From assembly GCA_013399305.1 (NCBI GenBank), contig VXAI01000135.1:1990116-2054115 (forward strand): a DNA stretch of 64,000 bases, written 5' to 3'. Positions within the stretch are counted from its first letter, which is position 1. Each line of letters begins with the position of its first letter. This document shows positions 35,101 to 47,149 of this stretch, one piece after another. This DNA is from Rostratula benghalensis (Eukaryota; Chordata; Aves; Charadriiformes; Rostratulidae). A model generated the notes under the pieces. The model worked only from the letters and a program-made list of their open reading frames with translations. It did not search any database and was not told the DNA's origin. The position numbers and the translations under genes were made by a program.

Positions 35101-38055
35101 TACTTGAATATCTGCATTGAAGATCCACTGAGCCAAAACAGAGCAACAACGTTTTAGCTGTTTATTCAAAATATATGTAAGCATGGGAAGAGGTAAATCC
35201 TAAATATGAAGAGTTGAGGGGGGTGGGGAGTGGGAAAGCTGGTCCCAAGTTCTGTTCAGAAACTCTTAACTGGATTAGCTCTGCTGTTGTACTGTGGCTT
35301 TTTACATTGTAGCCTGGTTGGGTTTTTTACACTTCTCAAGGGATGCAAGGCTGGATTAAATGAACTATATAATGGACTTGACTTCTAGACTTTGAAATGC
35401 TTGGTCTGTTGCTTTGAACCTGTCAGTATGTCTTAATTTTTTTTTTTTTTGAAAAAAAAAAGCTATGTGAACTCAGGCACATGATGATAAAAAAAAGAAA
35501 AAGAAAATGTGCTGTATCAAAATGGAGTAGCCTTTTCAAAACACAAGGAAAATAGAATTTCTGGCTTCAGGAATGAGACTATTGCAACAGGTTTAAGGTG
35601 AAGTAAGGTGCTTTCAAATATTCACCATTTCTCAATGCTTCATAGAAAGTAAGTCTAGACCTGCACGACTGACAGCCAGTGAGTGCTACAGTCTTTTTCT
35701 CAAAGCTCCCTCAGTCTTTGAAATAGAGGGCACTCAAACACCATTTCCCTAACTTGATTGTTTCAGTAACGAAGGAGTTCCCTTTAGAGCAGGACTGAAT
35801 ATGAAAGGATAAAAATCAAATATTACTCATGTAGCTGGTATTGCTAGTCTTTCTCTGCCTTCTGAAAACCAAAACAGTGCATTTAAAGCAGTTTGTTCTT
35901 TAATAAGCCAATAAGCTAAATGAATTTTCTTTTAAAAATGTTTCTGCTTTCCAGTACTTGTGGTTTGAAAGGTGAAAAGCAAGCAAAAGTTCTTGGGAAT
36001 GTTACTTACAGCTAATTTGAAGCTGTTAAAGACTTTAAAAAGCTCAATGTCATGCTTGTACTAAGGAAGGGAGGGTATTTTCCACACAAAGTTTGACCTC
36101 ACAGTGAAAGGAGAGGGAGATGTTGATCCACAAAAACTCAGTGCACAAATTGAATCACTAAAATATTCCTCCTGCAGTTTTCAGCACAAGACTGGCTTTA
36201 AAATATCAGGGTAGTCTTTGCCCGCAGACCCTTGAATCTATGTCAGTGTCAGCATTGCCCACAGGAGGAACAAAACCCCAGTGTGTTGCAAATGGGGATG
36301 GAAGCGAGTGGTGCTCAAGCCCCAGCTGGTCTGGGCTGTGCTGTGGGGAGCCAGAGTTCAGGGTGCCTGCGGCCTTTCCTTGTATCGCTCGCTGCTGCTC
36401 TGCTCACAGACTCTCAGGGTGGTTATTTTAACTGCTGATTGCCAAACTTGTGGTAGCTCTTCCTGGGGTGGGGACACGGCCCACAGAAGGCACAGTCAGA
36501 CATGGCTTGTGACCTGAGTTGTTGCTGAACAAGTTCTGGTGTGGACAGTGTCAGGGAACTACTTCTGAAAAGCTTGGCTGAGGCAAGTGTGTTGCAGAGC
36601 AGTAACAGTGTAAAAGCTCACAACCCACTGAGTGTCTGTTGGAAATGTGCTAATTCCAGGAGCAATCCTATTTGCTTTTGCCTAAGACTTGCCTTTTTCT
36701 GCCTGGTTTCTCGCTGGGGAGCAGTGAGGTACTTGAGCTGTTTCTCCTGGCTGCTGGGTAGCAGAGCTGGACGGGACTTGGCAGCTGTAAGCTACAAGTA
36801 GTGAACTTTAGTGTAAGTAACTGCTACTGCTCTGGGAGCTGTGCTGCAGGTTTAATTGTTAGAATGGCTAATGAGTGTGTTAGCCCCGAGAGAACCCGGG
36901 GGTGAGCAGGCAGACTCTTCAGGTGGGTGGTGCTCAGTACTGGCACGAAGTGAAATACCTAACTCCTTGTAATTGGTTTTCCAGAAGGAGAAGAATAAGA
37001 ATCCTAACTAGCCCCAAATGTTGGGTATGTAAAGAATAAATCATTTCTCAGAATGACTGAGGAATAGAACAGCTATGCTTTAGAAAGAATAACTCCAGTT
37101 CCTGTTCTGGCCTAAACAGATTGATCACAGTACTGAGGATGGGTGAGTTCCAAAAGAGAAAAACCAACACGAGAGAACCCTAGAGGTGTATAACCTGGTG
37201 GCTCACAGAGAAAGAAATGCTCACATGGAGAAAGTGATCTTCTCTACTGAAGGAAAGCTGCTTCCTCAGGTCCCTGACCTGTTGAGAGCCCTTTAAAGCC
37301 ACCAGCTGCACGGCAGAACAGCACGAGTAGAAAACCCACCCTGGTGACTGGGGGAAGGAGGGGCTGTGTACGCAGCGTGCAACGCAAAGGCATTGCTAAG
37401 AGTACTGCTTCTTTCCAGCATAACTGCCCTCACTCATACAAACAGAGGTAAAGTAAGATTTAAGTAGGTTCCACTTCTGCAGGGTAATGACCTAGCTAAC
37501 CTCTAAAGCACTGCTTAAATGTAGTTTACCATTATCTTTTGAAATACTTTGTTTTACAGCCGGTTTGAGTTTTGTTGGGATTGTTTCTTAAAAGGGCCGT
37601 GGTGGTTGTAGTATGTTTTCTTTTGCTGCAGTGGAAAGAAGTTGCTTGTTGAATAAAAAGGAAAACATGAAGGTACTGCTTTCAAAAGTGGAGAAGCTGG
37701 AAAACTTCTTGTTTTCTGGTTCTGAACACTGACTTAAGATCTGTACACCTTTACCTGGAACCTTTTTCAACGATGGTCTTGGTGCTCCAATGCAGGGCTG
37801 TCAGCTTTTGCTCCCACAGATAAAACTGTATCAGCCTGGATGGTCACTCCTCATGAAGAGTTTGACATTGTTGCACAGCATATTTAATGCTCAAACTGTT
37901 TTTACCTTTTTGTTCGGTTTGCATCAGTTTCCCTTTGATATTACTAATTTTTATACAAAGTATTCAATATTTATTCTTGAACTTTGCTCTGTACCACAAA
38001 AAAGACTATTGTTTTGTAAAATTTGTTTTGAATAAACAGACTTATTTCTTTTAAA
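35101..38055 (+). other. B3GNT5: B3GNT5 3' UTR
   Basis: About 2.95 kb of AT-rich, non-coding sequence follows the stop codon. AATAAA hexamers occur at 37035-37040, 37652-37657 and 38031-38036. The last is embedded in a TTTTGAATAAACAGACTTAT context followed by T- and A-rich sequence, the best candidate for the main cleavage site near 38050. Poly-T/A runs lie near 35438-35461. The transcript end stays about 1.2 kb short of the next MCF2L2 exon, so the two mature mRNAs need not overlap. Short open frames here have no support. Confidence 0.75.
38031..38036 (+). terminator. Distal polyadenylation signal of B3GNT5
   Basis: AATAAA preceded by TTTGTTTTG and followed about 15 bases on by a T-rich stretch and an A run. 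It is the last plus-strand AATAAA in the AT-rich block before sequence composition changes. Confidence 0.65.
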
Positions 38056-39248
38056 AAAAACCCAAACCAAACTGTTACACCAAAGCTGGTGAATGTCTCT
38101 TGTTGCTTTCTTTGTAACTGTCAGGCGTGGCTCGGATGCTTTTAAAAGGCCTTCTGAGTCCCCTCTTTGGAGAGGACTTTGAACTGCTCCCCCCCATGCC
38201 CCAATTCCTCCCTGTTCTGCCTCAAACCCAACCTCCTGGGGAACAAAAGGCAAAGTTGCTGTTTCTGAGAAAGGAGACAGCTCAGAAGTTCACTGATCAA
38301 GCTTTTTGGTTCTGAAGTGGTGTCAAACCACCCAATACCAGCAGCTTATCCTGCTGTTAATATAAGCTTCCAGTGTTCCCTCTGGGCAGCCTCTCCAAAT
38401 CCCGACTGTTGCAGGTGGTGGCTTTGCACCTTCTGATGGCGTGGAGACCAGGGAGAGCCCTTTCACAGGGTACAGTTAAAACCAGACAGCAGAAATTGTG
38501 TTTTTCTGTCCCCCATGTTGTCTGTCACCGTGTATCAAGGAGGTGTTTACAGAAATGCACTCTTGGGCACGGAGTGAGGTTGGTGTGTACCTGTGAGAGG
38601 CACAACGTACACATAAAGTCTCTCAGTCGCGCTGGAGACGAGAAGACAGACAAGGAGTGGGTGAGGACTGTGGGCTCTGGCTTGTGGGCTTGTTGCAGGG
38701 CGGTGAGAGTTTTTTTGTGGTTGGTTTTGCTTTTTAATTGCTCCCTTTGGCCTGGAAACAGCGCAGTTCAATGAAACTGGACTGGGTTGGCTCGGTGCTT
38801 TCTGTGAAACTGAAATGGCTGAAGCGTTTGGTGGTTTGGAATACGTCATTAATGAGCTCCCTCTCAGACTTTGCAGAAAGGGAGAAAAGATTATTGCTGG
38901 CATTTGAAAAACCAGAAGCCTCCTCCCGGAGGAATACAGTGAAATGTGAATTTCCTGAACCCAGGGAGATGATCTTACACTTTCTCACGTTGTGTAACTA
39001 ATGCTTCTAAGGAAAAAAAGACTTGCAGAAGAAACCTCCTCCAAGCCCCCAGCCCAACCCAAAAGCTAAACCTTGCTTTTCCAGCTGACAGGCTGGACAA
39101 ACGTGGGGCTAGGAGCATTTCAGTGACTTCTTACATCTAATTTATTCATCTTGGTGAACCTCAGAGGAGTTGTAGGTGGTGTACTATAAATGCAGTCGCC
39201 TGGGTTCTAAGGTCAGGGAACGACGCCGGCTCGCGTGTGCGGCCTTAC
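38056..39248. other. Right end of the large MCF2L2 intron
   Basis: Intron between the B3GNT5 3' end and the donor of the next MCF2L2 exon (GAG|GTAAGG on the minus strand at 39247-39248). A few short open frames occur on both strands without recognisable product. The last 60 bases become CG-richer toward the exon. Confidence 0.7.
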
Positions 39249-39337
39249 CTCCTCCTGGATGAGAGGTTCTCGTCGCTCTCGCTCATCACCAGCACTCTGC
39301 TCGATCCTCCCTGGCTGGCCTCGTGCATCACCTCGAT
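39249..39337 (-). CDS. MCF2L2: MCF2L2 exon (linker just before DH)
   Basis: This 89-nt exon encodes IEVMHEASQGGSSRVLVMSE followed by SDENLSSRR and two bases of a split Ser codon. The 'EVMHEASQG-S' phrase is shared, as I recall, with the segment immediately upstream of DH in MCF2-family proteins. Serine- and acid-rich composition suggests a flexible, possibly phosphorylated linker (inference). The acceptor is TTTGAGTGCAG and the donor AG|GTAAGG. The downstream intron is the 34-kb one. Confidence 0.9.
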
Positions 39338-41117
39338 CTGCACTCAAAGGACACGGGAAAGGGGAAGATACTTCATTGCTGATGCTTTTGTTTTGAGAAC
39401 TTTAACTCTTAAAAAGAGTAAACCCCAGATCCTACCTCCTCTAGTAAGTCACTGGACAAGTTAAAATAACGATGAATTCTAGTTGTGTAGGTTTTAACTG
39501 GGCAAGTTAAAATAATGATGAATTCTAGGTATGTAGCCTAGAAATCAGGGATACTGCGTGTAGGCTGTAACTGGAGAATGCCTCTTCTCCCTGTTTGTCT
39601 GCTTCCTCAGTCAGAGAAGTCTCAGACTCCTCAGATGGAGAAGTCCTGGGAATCGCCTTGTGCCTCTGAGAAGTGTCCTTCTCTGATACCGAGCAGAGGG
39701 CTGCCCCCAGGCTGACATGGACTCGGGCTTTGTACATAATATTTTGATAAACATTAACCTACTTGCCCAGTCTTGCAGAGCTGGATCACTTCAGGTGTGC
39801 TCCAGGCAAGTTGGATGGAGGCTTTTTCCTCTTGCCTGCAGCTTTGAAAGTCATGTGCTCCAAGGCTCCCTTCAAATCCAGTGACACAGCTCAGCTGCTG
39901 AGTGTGCAGCCAGTCCAAGCCAATCCCTAAACTCCAGCAGGGTCTGTGAGCTCCCCACTGCTGCCACACTACTGAGCTGGCTGGGGGTGAGGATGGAATG
40001 CATTAATAACCTCTCCTCACCTGAACTGTTATCAGGGCAAGGACAATACAAACAGAAATCCCGTACTGAGGATGGGAAGGGGAGGAGAGGGGTGTAATTT
40101 GCACTGTGTGCTTGGGGAGCAGACTTGGGGATGCCGGAATGTGTGCGTGGGTTAAAGGCCACCCCGCCGTGGGAGGAATGTGTTACTGGTGAGAACACCT
40201 CTCCCCACACTACCCCCCTCTCCCGCTGCTCTTTTGCAGTATTAGTTGTATTATTTCCTTCAGCACAGTTCAGGGCCCACTCTTACTTTGTTCTTGCTCA
40301 AAACATACCCTAAATTGCACTTTTTACCATTCTAATGATAGGCTAAAGAGCTAATAATACAAATCTTAATGCAGGGAGGATGCAAGAAAATTACGGCAAA
40401 GGGCTGGTTTTATGTAAAAGGCACTGCATGTGTTGATTTTTGTGTTATTTTTGGTAAACTTTTAAGGATGCCAGCAAAGTTACAAAGTGTGCAAGACCAT
40501 TAAGAACACAATTTCATTGGTACTCCTGTCTCTTTCAGATGTGCTAAACCCAAGTGTTTTAAATAAGATAAAAACAGAAGAGCAACATTTCCCTGACCCT
40601 CCCTTGCCCACGCAGCAACAGGTAAGGGTGGAGTTGTTGGCTGGTGTATTTTTCAGTACTAAATACCTAGCTTTTCCTCCTTTGTGTAGAAACTACACTT
40701 AAATGAGGGAAAATACCTATCTTTGTAAAGGCCTGAACATCACACATCTCAGCTTCAGAGGAGGTGGAATAAGATTCCCGTGTTAGAAGGCAAGCAGTTC
40801 CTACACTGTCAGGAAGGACAGGCACTTGGGATGCTCTTCAGTGTGTTATTGTTGGACCTTCCCCCACCCATGATTTCCAAGTGATTTCTGCTTTAGTGTA
40901 ACTTCTTTTTCCATGTACATGAGCACAAATATTTTAACACTCTCATCGGAGTAACTTTCAAACCGCAACATGAAGTGTAAAAAAAAAAAATCCTTAGCAG
41001 AGAATTAACTTGGAAATGTTCAGATGTTTAATTCCAAGTATAAATATGTAAACCTACAGTGATGTTTTGAGTTCTCTCACAGCATGGGACGTCCCCAAAC
41101 CACAGATATACTCCTAC
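39338..41117 (-). other. MCF2L2 intron
   Basis: An intron of 1,780 bases. It contains a 46-base direct duplication right beside the exon (39451-39542) and otherwise no recognised element. Confidence 0.75.
39451..39542. repeat. 46-bp diverged tandem duplication
   Basis: ACTGGACAAGTTAAAATAAC at 39451 recurs as ACTGGGCAAGTTAAAATAAT at 39497, each continuing GATGAATTCTAG plus a diverged tail with TGTAG. A handful of substitutions separate the copies, so this is an older duplication than the one at 28501. Confidence 0.88.
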
Positions 41118-41221
41118 CTTAATTCCACCTTTAGTCTTCTTAATGTTTTTCTTTTTTGATAACTCCACTTCAGAGATGGACTTTGGAGGACAGGAGATTT
41201 CTGTGGACCTCCTGTTGGCAG
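41118..41221 (-). CDS. MCF2L2: MCF2L2 exon (lysine-rich linker)
   Basis: This 104-nt exon encodes ANRRSTEISCPPKSISEVEL followed by a basic run SKKKNIKKTKGGIK, after two bases completing an Ala codon. It lies between the spectrin-like part and the DH domain. The acceptor used must be TCCTTCAG at 41222-41223; another AG ten bases inside the exon (CCAACAG) would break the frame. The donor is AAG|GTAGGAG. The linker is poorly conserved in the family, so identity rests on frame and splice sites more than on homology. Confidence 0.82.
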
Positions 41222-44200
41222 CTGAAGGAGTCAGAAAGAAGAAAGTCACATTAGAAAAGGCACGCTAAGAGTTGAAGCAGTGCTGCCTACTGCAGAGCAA
41301 GGAGCAAAGTTCCTGGCTGAGCTGGGACCTTGCTCGGAGGAGGGAGCTGTGGCTGGTGAAGGCCCAGCTGGCACAGGGCATGGGCCACACTCAGGGCTCG
41401 GTGGTGGCAGGGACTGGCTCTTACAGCTCCCCCCAGCAGCCCCCTCTCAGGGCAGCACAGTAAATGTTGGCCAGTTCTATCAATAGTTGGGCAATTCTCA
41501 CTTGCAGAGTTTCCCAGCTCCCGTGTTGTGGCCTGCAGGGGTTCCCCAGGAAGGGACATCGGGGTTCCGGCAGTGGTTCGTTAATGTCAGACTGTAAAGG
41601 TTTGCTCCAGCTCAGGTCTCATCACAAGTCTCAAGAGTAATCCTACCGGTGTTAGACAGCTCCCTGTGACCACACACCGACAGTGGCTCTGGGGAAGTGA
41701 TTTCAGCATCACCCACGGCAGACCAGGAGCTGTCTGGTGCTACTTAGCAAACCCTCCTCAGCAGCTGAGCCCTTCTCCCAGGCCTGCCGTCCCCAGCAGG
41801 GCTTAGAGCCAGCTGGGAGAAGGGGAGGGAGCAGAAAATCATCTCTTACATTTTGGATCTGATTTAAATTGCTGACGAGTTCACAGTGTGTGTTACAGAA
41901 GAGCAAGGCAAACAGTGCTCTCCTCAGCTGCCGAATGGACACAGGACTAGGTGTGTCATGGTAAACCCCAGTGTGAACAACAGGTCAAATGGTGAAAGGC
42001 CACAAAGAACCAAATTGTTGCAACTCTGAAATTAGAACCTTTTCAGGTTTATTCTGGGAAAACTGTCTAATTGAACAGAAAAAGCAAGGCTGGTGTTTCC
42101 AGATGCACACAGTGATGTGCTGTTCTAAAGGGTTCCACCAAGTTTCATGTTTTGAGGAGCTGAGACTCTTGGCTGTGACTGATTTTTCTTCTTCTCTGGG
42201 AGAAGCTGAGGGATGCAATACAAAAGAAGATGCAGACATCTCTGCGTGGGGAGGACATTAACAGATTTTTCAAATGCTCATCATTAAATTCTTTTAATGC
42301 AGTAAAAAAAAAAAAGAAAGAAAAGAAGAAAAGGCATAGAAACACCCCAGCCTATAGGCAGTTAAAAAGAGAACGAATGATTTCACAGAAAACATTACAC
42401 CCTATGTCTTTTCTTTCAGCTGCCTTATCACGCCGTTGGGAAGAGCATTAATTAAAGCATCTTCTCTCCAGCTCTTTCCTAAATCCTCCTGGTTTATCCC
42501 ACACCGACAGACACGAGGACTTTTCCCAAGCCCGTTAATGACAGCTACAGGCACCATCTTTCCCGAGTCAGCTGCTCTCTGCAGCCTGGGCTCTCCTGCA
42601 AGACATTCTGCTTCTATCCTCTCCCAGCCGTCACAGTTGGCGACTCTGGGGAATGCTGGAGAGGACCCTACACGTTTAATGGAGATGGCACCAGTTTAAT
42701 TCTTCTTATTTAAAGAACTGAAAAGGCTCCAGCTGTGCTCCCCCGTAGGAATCCCACGTTCCAAGCTGGCTGAGATGGCTGTAGGGTGAGTCATGGATTA
42801 TGCATGTGCAATGTGCTGTTAAACATGTCATTTGCTCAGCCAGCTCACAAACTTTGACATCTCTGCTCCTGTACTGCACGTTTCTGTGGCACACCAAGAA
42901 ATTCCTCAGTGAATGCTTTATAGCCTCCAGAAGGTGAGAGATGCCAGCAGCAAAGCTACATGTGCCAGCCTAATCTTGCCCCTTTCCTGCTAAGACATCT
43001 TGGTCCACCCTCCTCTGGGGATCCTTTCCCCATCCAGTGCATGGAAACAAACCCAGGGGACTCATGAGCAGCCACTCAGTACTTTCACGTGTCTGTATTT
43101 CGCAGTGGGGGGTCACAGCCCTACTCTCCAATGCTGTTTCAATCCCTGCTCTGAAAATAACTGTCTTTTTTTTTTCCTCTAATGGCACTTTTTACAATTC
43201 AAGTGCTCCGTAAGTATTTACCGAGCTGTTTTCACAACACTTGTCAGAGGTAACAGCCTGTTATCAACCACACTGAGAGCCCCGAGCTCCACACAAAAAG
43301 ATCAAAAAGGCATATATTACCTTGGGAGTGAACTGAGTTTTCAGCTCAGAGTACTAGAATGGCACTTCACATGTTCAAGAGTGCATGCCCTGCCCAACAG
43401 TACTGATTTCAGCCTCTCACTGTTCTTCTAATGGAGATTTCTTTATGCAGTCACATAAGTTATTAAAAATAACCCCTCCTCCCCAAATTGTACTAAGTTG
43501 AATGGCATAAACTGTGTTTTTAAGAGGGTTGCAACCTTTTCTCCTCCTGCAGCAGCTTCTCTTTCCCATGTCAGCGGGAGCAAAAGCAGCAGTAAGCAGT
43601 CACAGAGCCAAGGCTGGCACCAGAATGGTGAAACCCAGCTGAACTGGGTCCCTCTCCTCCCCACCTCTGCCCACACACTCCTGTCTCCTTCCTCGCCGCG
43701 CTGCTGCTGGTGAAGCTGCATGAGGAGGAGCTGGAGTAGCCAAAATAAACCAAACACCCCCACGGAGAGAGTTTGCAGTTCCCTCCCTTGTTCCCGCTGG
43801 TTCTGTGAGCGTGGGCACCGTGGGAAAGCAGTCACACAGTGCTGGGTGGGCAGGGAAGGGGACTCTCACGGCCAGGGAGATGGGCTGGAGCCGCTGCAGG
43901 ATGGGACTGCCCAGGAAGAAGCCCTGCAGGGGATGAGAACCAGACCGTGTCCCACACATCTGGGCTGGCAACAACGGAGAGGAGACTGCAGGAGTCCAAC
44001 TGTTGTCCCACAAGTGTGTACAAAGTGAGAATTTTTTATTATTATTATTTTTTCCAAGTGCTTATAATTCTGCCAAATCCTGACACTTCAGGAAGGGACA
44101 AAAGGATTTTGTGCTGCCGTGTTCCTGTGCTCCCCACAACAGTAACTGCAAGCAGGCACTTCTAGCTTTGCTCACCAGTTGGCCAATCCATTTTTCCTGA

Positions 44201-46425
44201 AGCCCTCCAAGGAAGTGTCATGCTGAAGAAGATAGTCTTTGGCAAAGCTTCATTTCAAAGAGTTAGAGTCTGGGAGAAGTAGAAGCAGCTGAAAGCACGG
44301 AGATGCTAACTACAGTCACCCCTAATATCTTGCCCCACGGTGCCCCACAGCCATAGGCAATACTGCCCTGCCTGGCTTAACTCTGGGGACTTACCCCAAT
44401 CCACTCCAGCCAAGGAGTTTTGTACAGAAACACAGTCAAAGAGTCAAAAATGATGCCCTCAGAAATGAACTACAGCAAAGGAATTTCCCCATCGAGTGCC
44501 ACCCGGTTCCTCCCAACACCGGAGGGAGGAGAACAGCCGTTAGCAGTGTTCAAGCAGCTTCCACTGGCAGCAAGCACAGCTCTCCTTGAAGCAAGGTGCC
44601 ATATATACTGCTTCAGTATTTTCAAGGCACTTACTACAAAAGGGCCAGCAGAGGGGTTTCTGCCTTTCCTGGGTTGATCTGTGAATACTGTCTAAGCAGA
44701 TTCCCACAGCTGAAGAGTGCATCAAGTCCAGCTGGCAGTCTTTGGAGCAGCATGATAATTCCAGCACTAGTGAACAGGCCTCTCCCTCAAAATTTACAAG
44801 TTAACTTGTGAAACCAAAAGCTTCAAGGAGAAGTGGGATGAATTTAAAATTTTGCTTCAGAATTTCCAGGCCCACCGAAAAGCACTGGGTGAAGGAGAGT
44901 TTAGATCTCAGCTCTGAGCTGCCTTCCTGCATCTTCACCGAGCTAAGGCCTGGCCAAGGGGCACCAGAGTCCCCAAGGACTGAGGTAAGGAAGTGGCAGG
45001 GTCGCCACTTGGGAGGGAAACGGAGAGTCAGCAGAGAAAAACAAAGCAAAACTAACTCTATTCTGGGACAAATGCAACTTTTTTTCCAACCAGCTCTGAC
45101 CTACGGGCCCTGTAACCCCATTGCTCTGCACCTTCCCTCACCTCAGCACCAGTGGCCACGAGGGAACAAGCCGATAACTTTGAAGGCAGTGCTGCTTTGA
45201 GAAGGTGATGAGGCCACGTGGACTCCAGAGCTCCCTACATTTTTCCCGCTCCCGCAACGGAGAACTCACTACTAGGTGGTCACAGTCAGTCGGTTGAGCT
45301 GTCAGGTAAATCACAACTCCTACAGGTCACCGACTACCACCACCAGGGCAAGAGGGGGAGATGCTGCGGGAAGGATGTGAGCAGCAGAGCAGAACCTCTT
45401 CAAAGGCGCTGTGGTCTCAGCACCCACCTTAAGCCCACAGTGAAGCTGCAACTTGAGGCAGCAGCTGTGTGTTAAGAACACAGCTAGCCCAGTTTGGGGG
45501 AAACAGGACAGATGTCAAACCAGGATGGTAACTGGAAGATGACAACGATCTTGAGTGGTGAGAAAGGCTGAGTGCCGGGAAGCAGAGGAGAACAACAGGG
45601 ACATTTGTGTGACCTTGTGATACCATGCCTACAAAACCAAATGGCCACCCTAATTTCCCTCTTAAGAAAGCAAAATTTATTGCATGCTCTCCATGCAAAT
45701 TAACTTTTTTCAGGGCTTTTTGCTAAGGTTCTCCCTTTAAAAAGCTGTAAGGTTCCATTTTTCAGTTACTTACAACCACCTCTACTGCGACAGCACAACT
45801 TCTCCCTGCCATCAAGTGCAGGGTAACTGCTCTCCAGTGTCTCAAATCGGCCACAGAACACAGCTGTCTTGGCCAGGGGCACATGCTAACCTCAAATCAG
45901 GAACGTTCCAGAGGCAGTGTTCAACTTTTAAATGAGTACAACACTAGAGAGGGAATAACCCTCTCTATAGTCCTGTAGAGGGGAAAACCAAAAACTGAAC
46001 AAATGAGGCAGTGTTGCTAATGAATCCTTAATCTTTGCAAGCACCTCTTTGGAACCTGAGGGGCTGTGACCCTCACATCGCAGCACGTGCAATGGGAAGG
46101 AGGTTCTCAGGCCTACCTTGCACACGTGTAGTGACTACAAGTTTACAAAGACCCTGGTCTGGGTTTTAGCAACACAAGACTGAGAAACAGCACCAAAATG
46201 CACCCTCTAGATTAGGCCTGGGAACAGAAGCCTGATTTTTTTTTTTTTTTTTTTTTTTGATTGTACGTTTGCGGTGAGAGATAATTCCCATCCAATTTTA
46301 ACAGCCAGGCCTAGGGGGCTGACAGGGGACACGAAAGGCACCTCTGCATTCTGATAACAGAACTTCATCGTGGCCCTGTGGACAGAATGTCAGTGTGTAT
46401 CTGGCAGCAGCTGCTGAGGACCTAC
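41222..46425 (-). other. MCF2L2 intron
   Basis: An intron of 5,204 bases in the linker-coding part. It has a 23-base poly-T run at 46236-46258 and short A/T-rich stretches near 42301-42330 and 44033-44055. A skipped linker exon of compatible phase could be hidden here, since related genes vary in this region, but I see none that I can support. No CR1 copy is recognised. Confidence 0.7.
46236..46258. repeat. Poly-T tract
   Basis: Twenty-three consecutive T on the plus strand (poly-A in the sense direction of MCF2L2), 167 bases downstream of an exon donor. It could be a retroposon tail remnant; no body is recognised. Confidence 0.9.
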
Positions 46426-46603
46426 CTACTCCTGCTGGTCTGGTGATCTTTGGTGACGCTCGCTTCGGGGAAGATTCAGGGTGTGGGGCAACAGGCTGGA
46501 CTGGCCGGGTCTGCTTGGCTGCCAGCTTCTTCAGACTTACTTGCCTCTTGTCAAACATTTCTTGCACATCTTCTAGTTTTTGTAGAATTCTTTGGGCATT
46601 GGC
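46426..46603 (-). CDS. MCF2L2: MCF2L2 exon (end of spectrin-like region and linker)
   Basis: This 178-nt exon encodes ANAQRILQKLEDVQEMFDKR, QVSLKKLAAKQTRPVQPVAP and HPESSPKRASPKITRPAGV plus one base. The block 'RQVSLKKLAAKQTRPVQPVAP-PE' is a hallmark of DBS/MCF2L proteins, marking the end of the helical spectrin-like part and the start of a Pro/Ser-rich linker. The acceptor is TTCTTTGCCCAG. The donor GTAG|GTAGGT is doubled: using the GT four bases earlier would shift the frame. Confidence 0.95.
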
Positions 46604-46957
46604 CTGGGCAAAGAAGAGGCAAACAACAGTTGTCAGTGCTGGGCTGAGCAGCTTAAGAAGGTCAGACTAAGCTGAGGATCACTCTGGGCTGCAGTTCATG
46701 CACCCAGCCCATGCTCTCCCACAGAGCTCAGTGTCACCGAGCAGCACGTGGTGACCCTCACAGTCCTTCTAGCACCACCCTGAAGAAAATCACCGCCACG
46801 TTCCATGGCTACTCATCTGAGAAAAACATCCTGCTCCGAGTGCTCACCTCTGTGTCCTTGTGGGGTACAGAGAGAGGGTGTTTGAGCAGAGCCAGTGCAC
46901 GCACTCGTACAAGGCCAGTGCTGATTCTGAAATTCTAAGCGAGTGCCTTATTTTTAC
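46604..46957 (-). other. MCF2L2 intron
   Basis: A short intron of 354 bases with normal splice sites (AAG|GTAAAAATAAG and TTTGCCCAG). Nothing else is seen in it. Confidence 0.85.
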
Positions 46958-47149
46958 CTTTATTTCAGGGGTGAGGATCGTGTCAAACTGATTGTAGAAC
47001 TCCTTTGGGTTGGAGAGCTGGTGCTCCTTGGCTGTGACCAGGAACTTCTCAATCTCAACCAGCGCAGTTTCAGCTCCCTCTTGTGACTGGCACTTGTCCA
47101 CAGCTTGGGAAGCCAAGAGGTAGATTCCAGCTTCACACCATTGGCTTGC
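46958..47149 (-). CDS. MCF2L2: MCF2L2 exon (spectrin-like region)
   Basis: This 192-nt, in-phase exon of 64 codons starts ASQWCEAGIYLLASQAVDKC and continues QSQEGAETALVEIEKFL. The WC-EGIYLLASQ-VDKCQSQ-GAE block is characteristic of the family. It forms a helical spectrin-like repeat that in DBS contributes to autoinhibition and localisation (family knowledge). The acceptor is TTTCTTTAAAG and the donor AAG|GTAAAAAT. Confidence 0.96.

Noticed and set aside
41118..41211. Shorter form of the linker exon using the inner AG acceptor
   Set aside because: Its 94 bases do not preserve the frame between the flanking exons.
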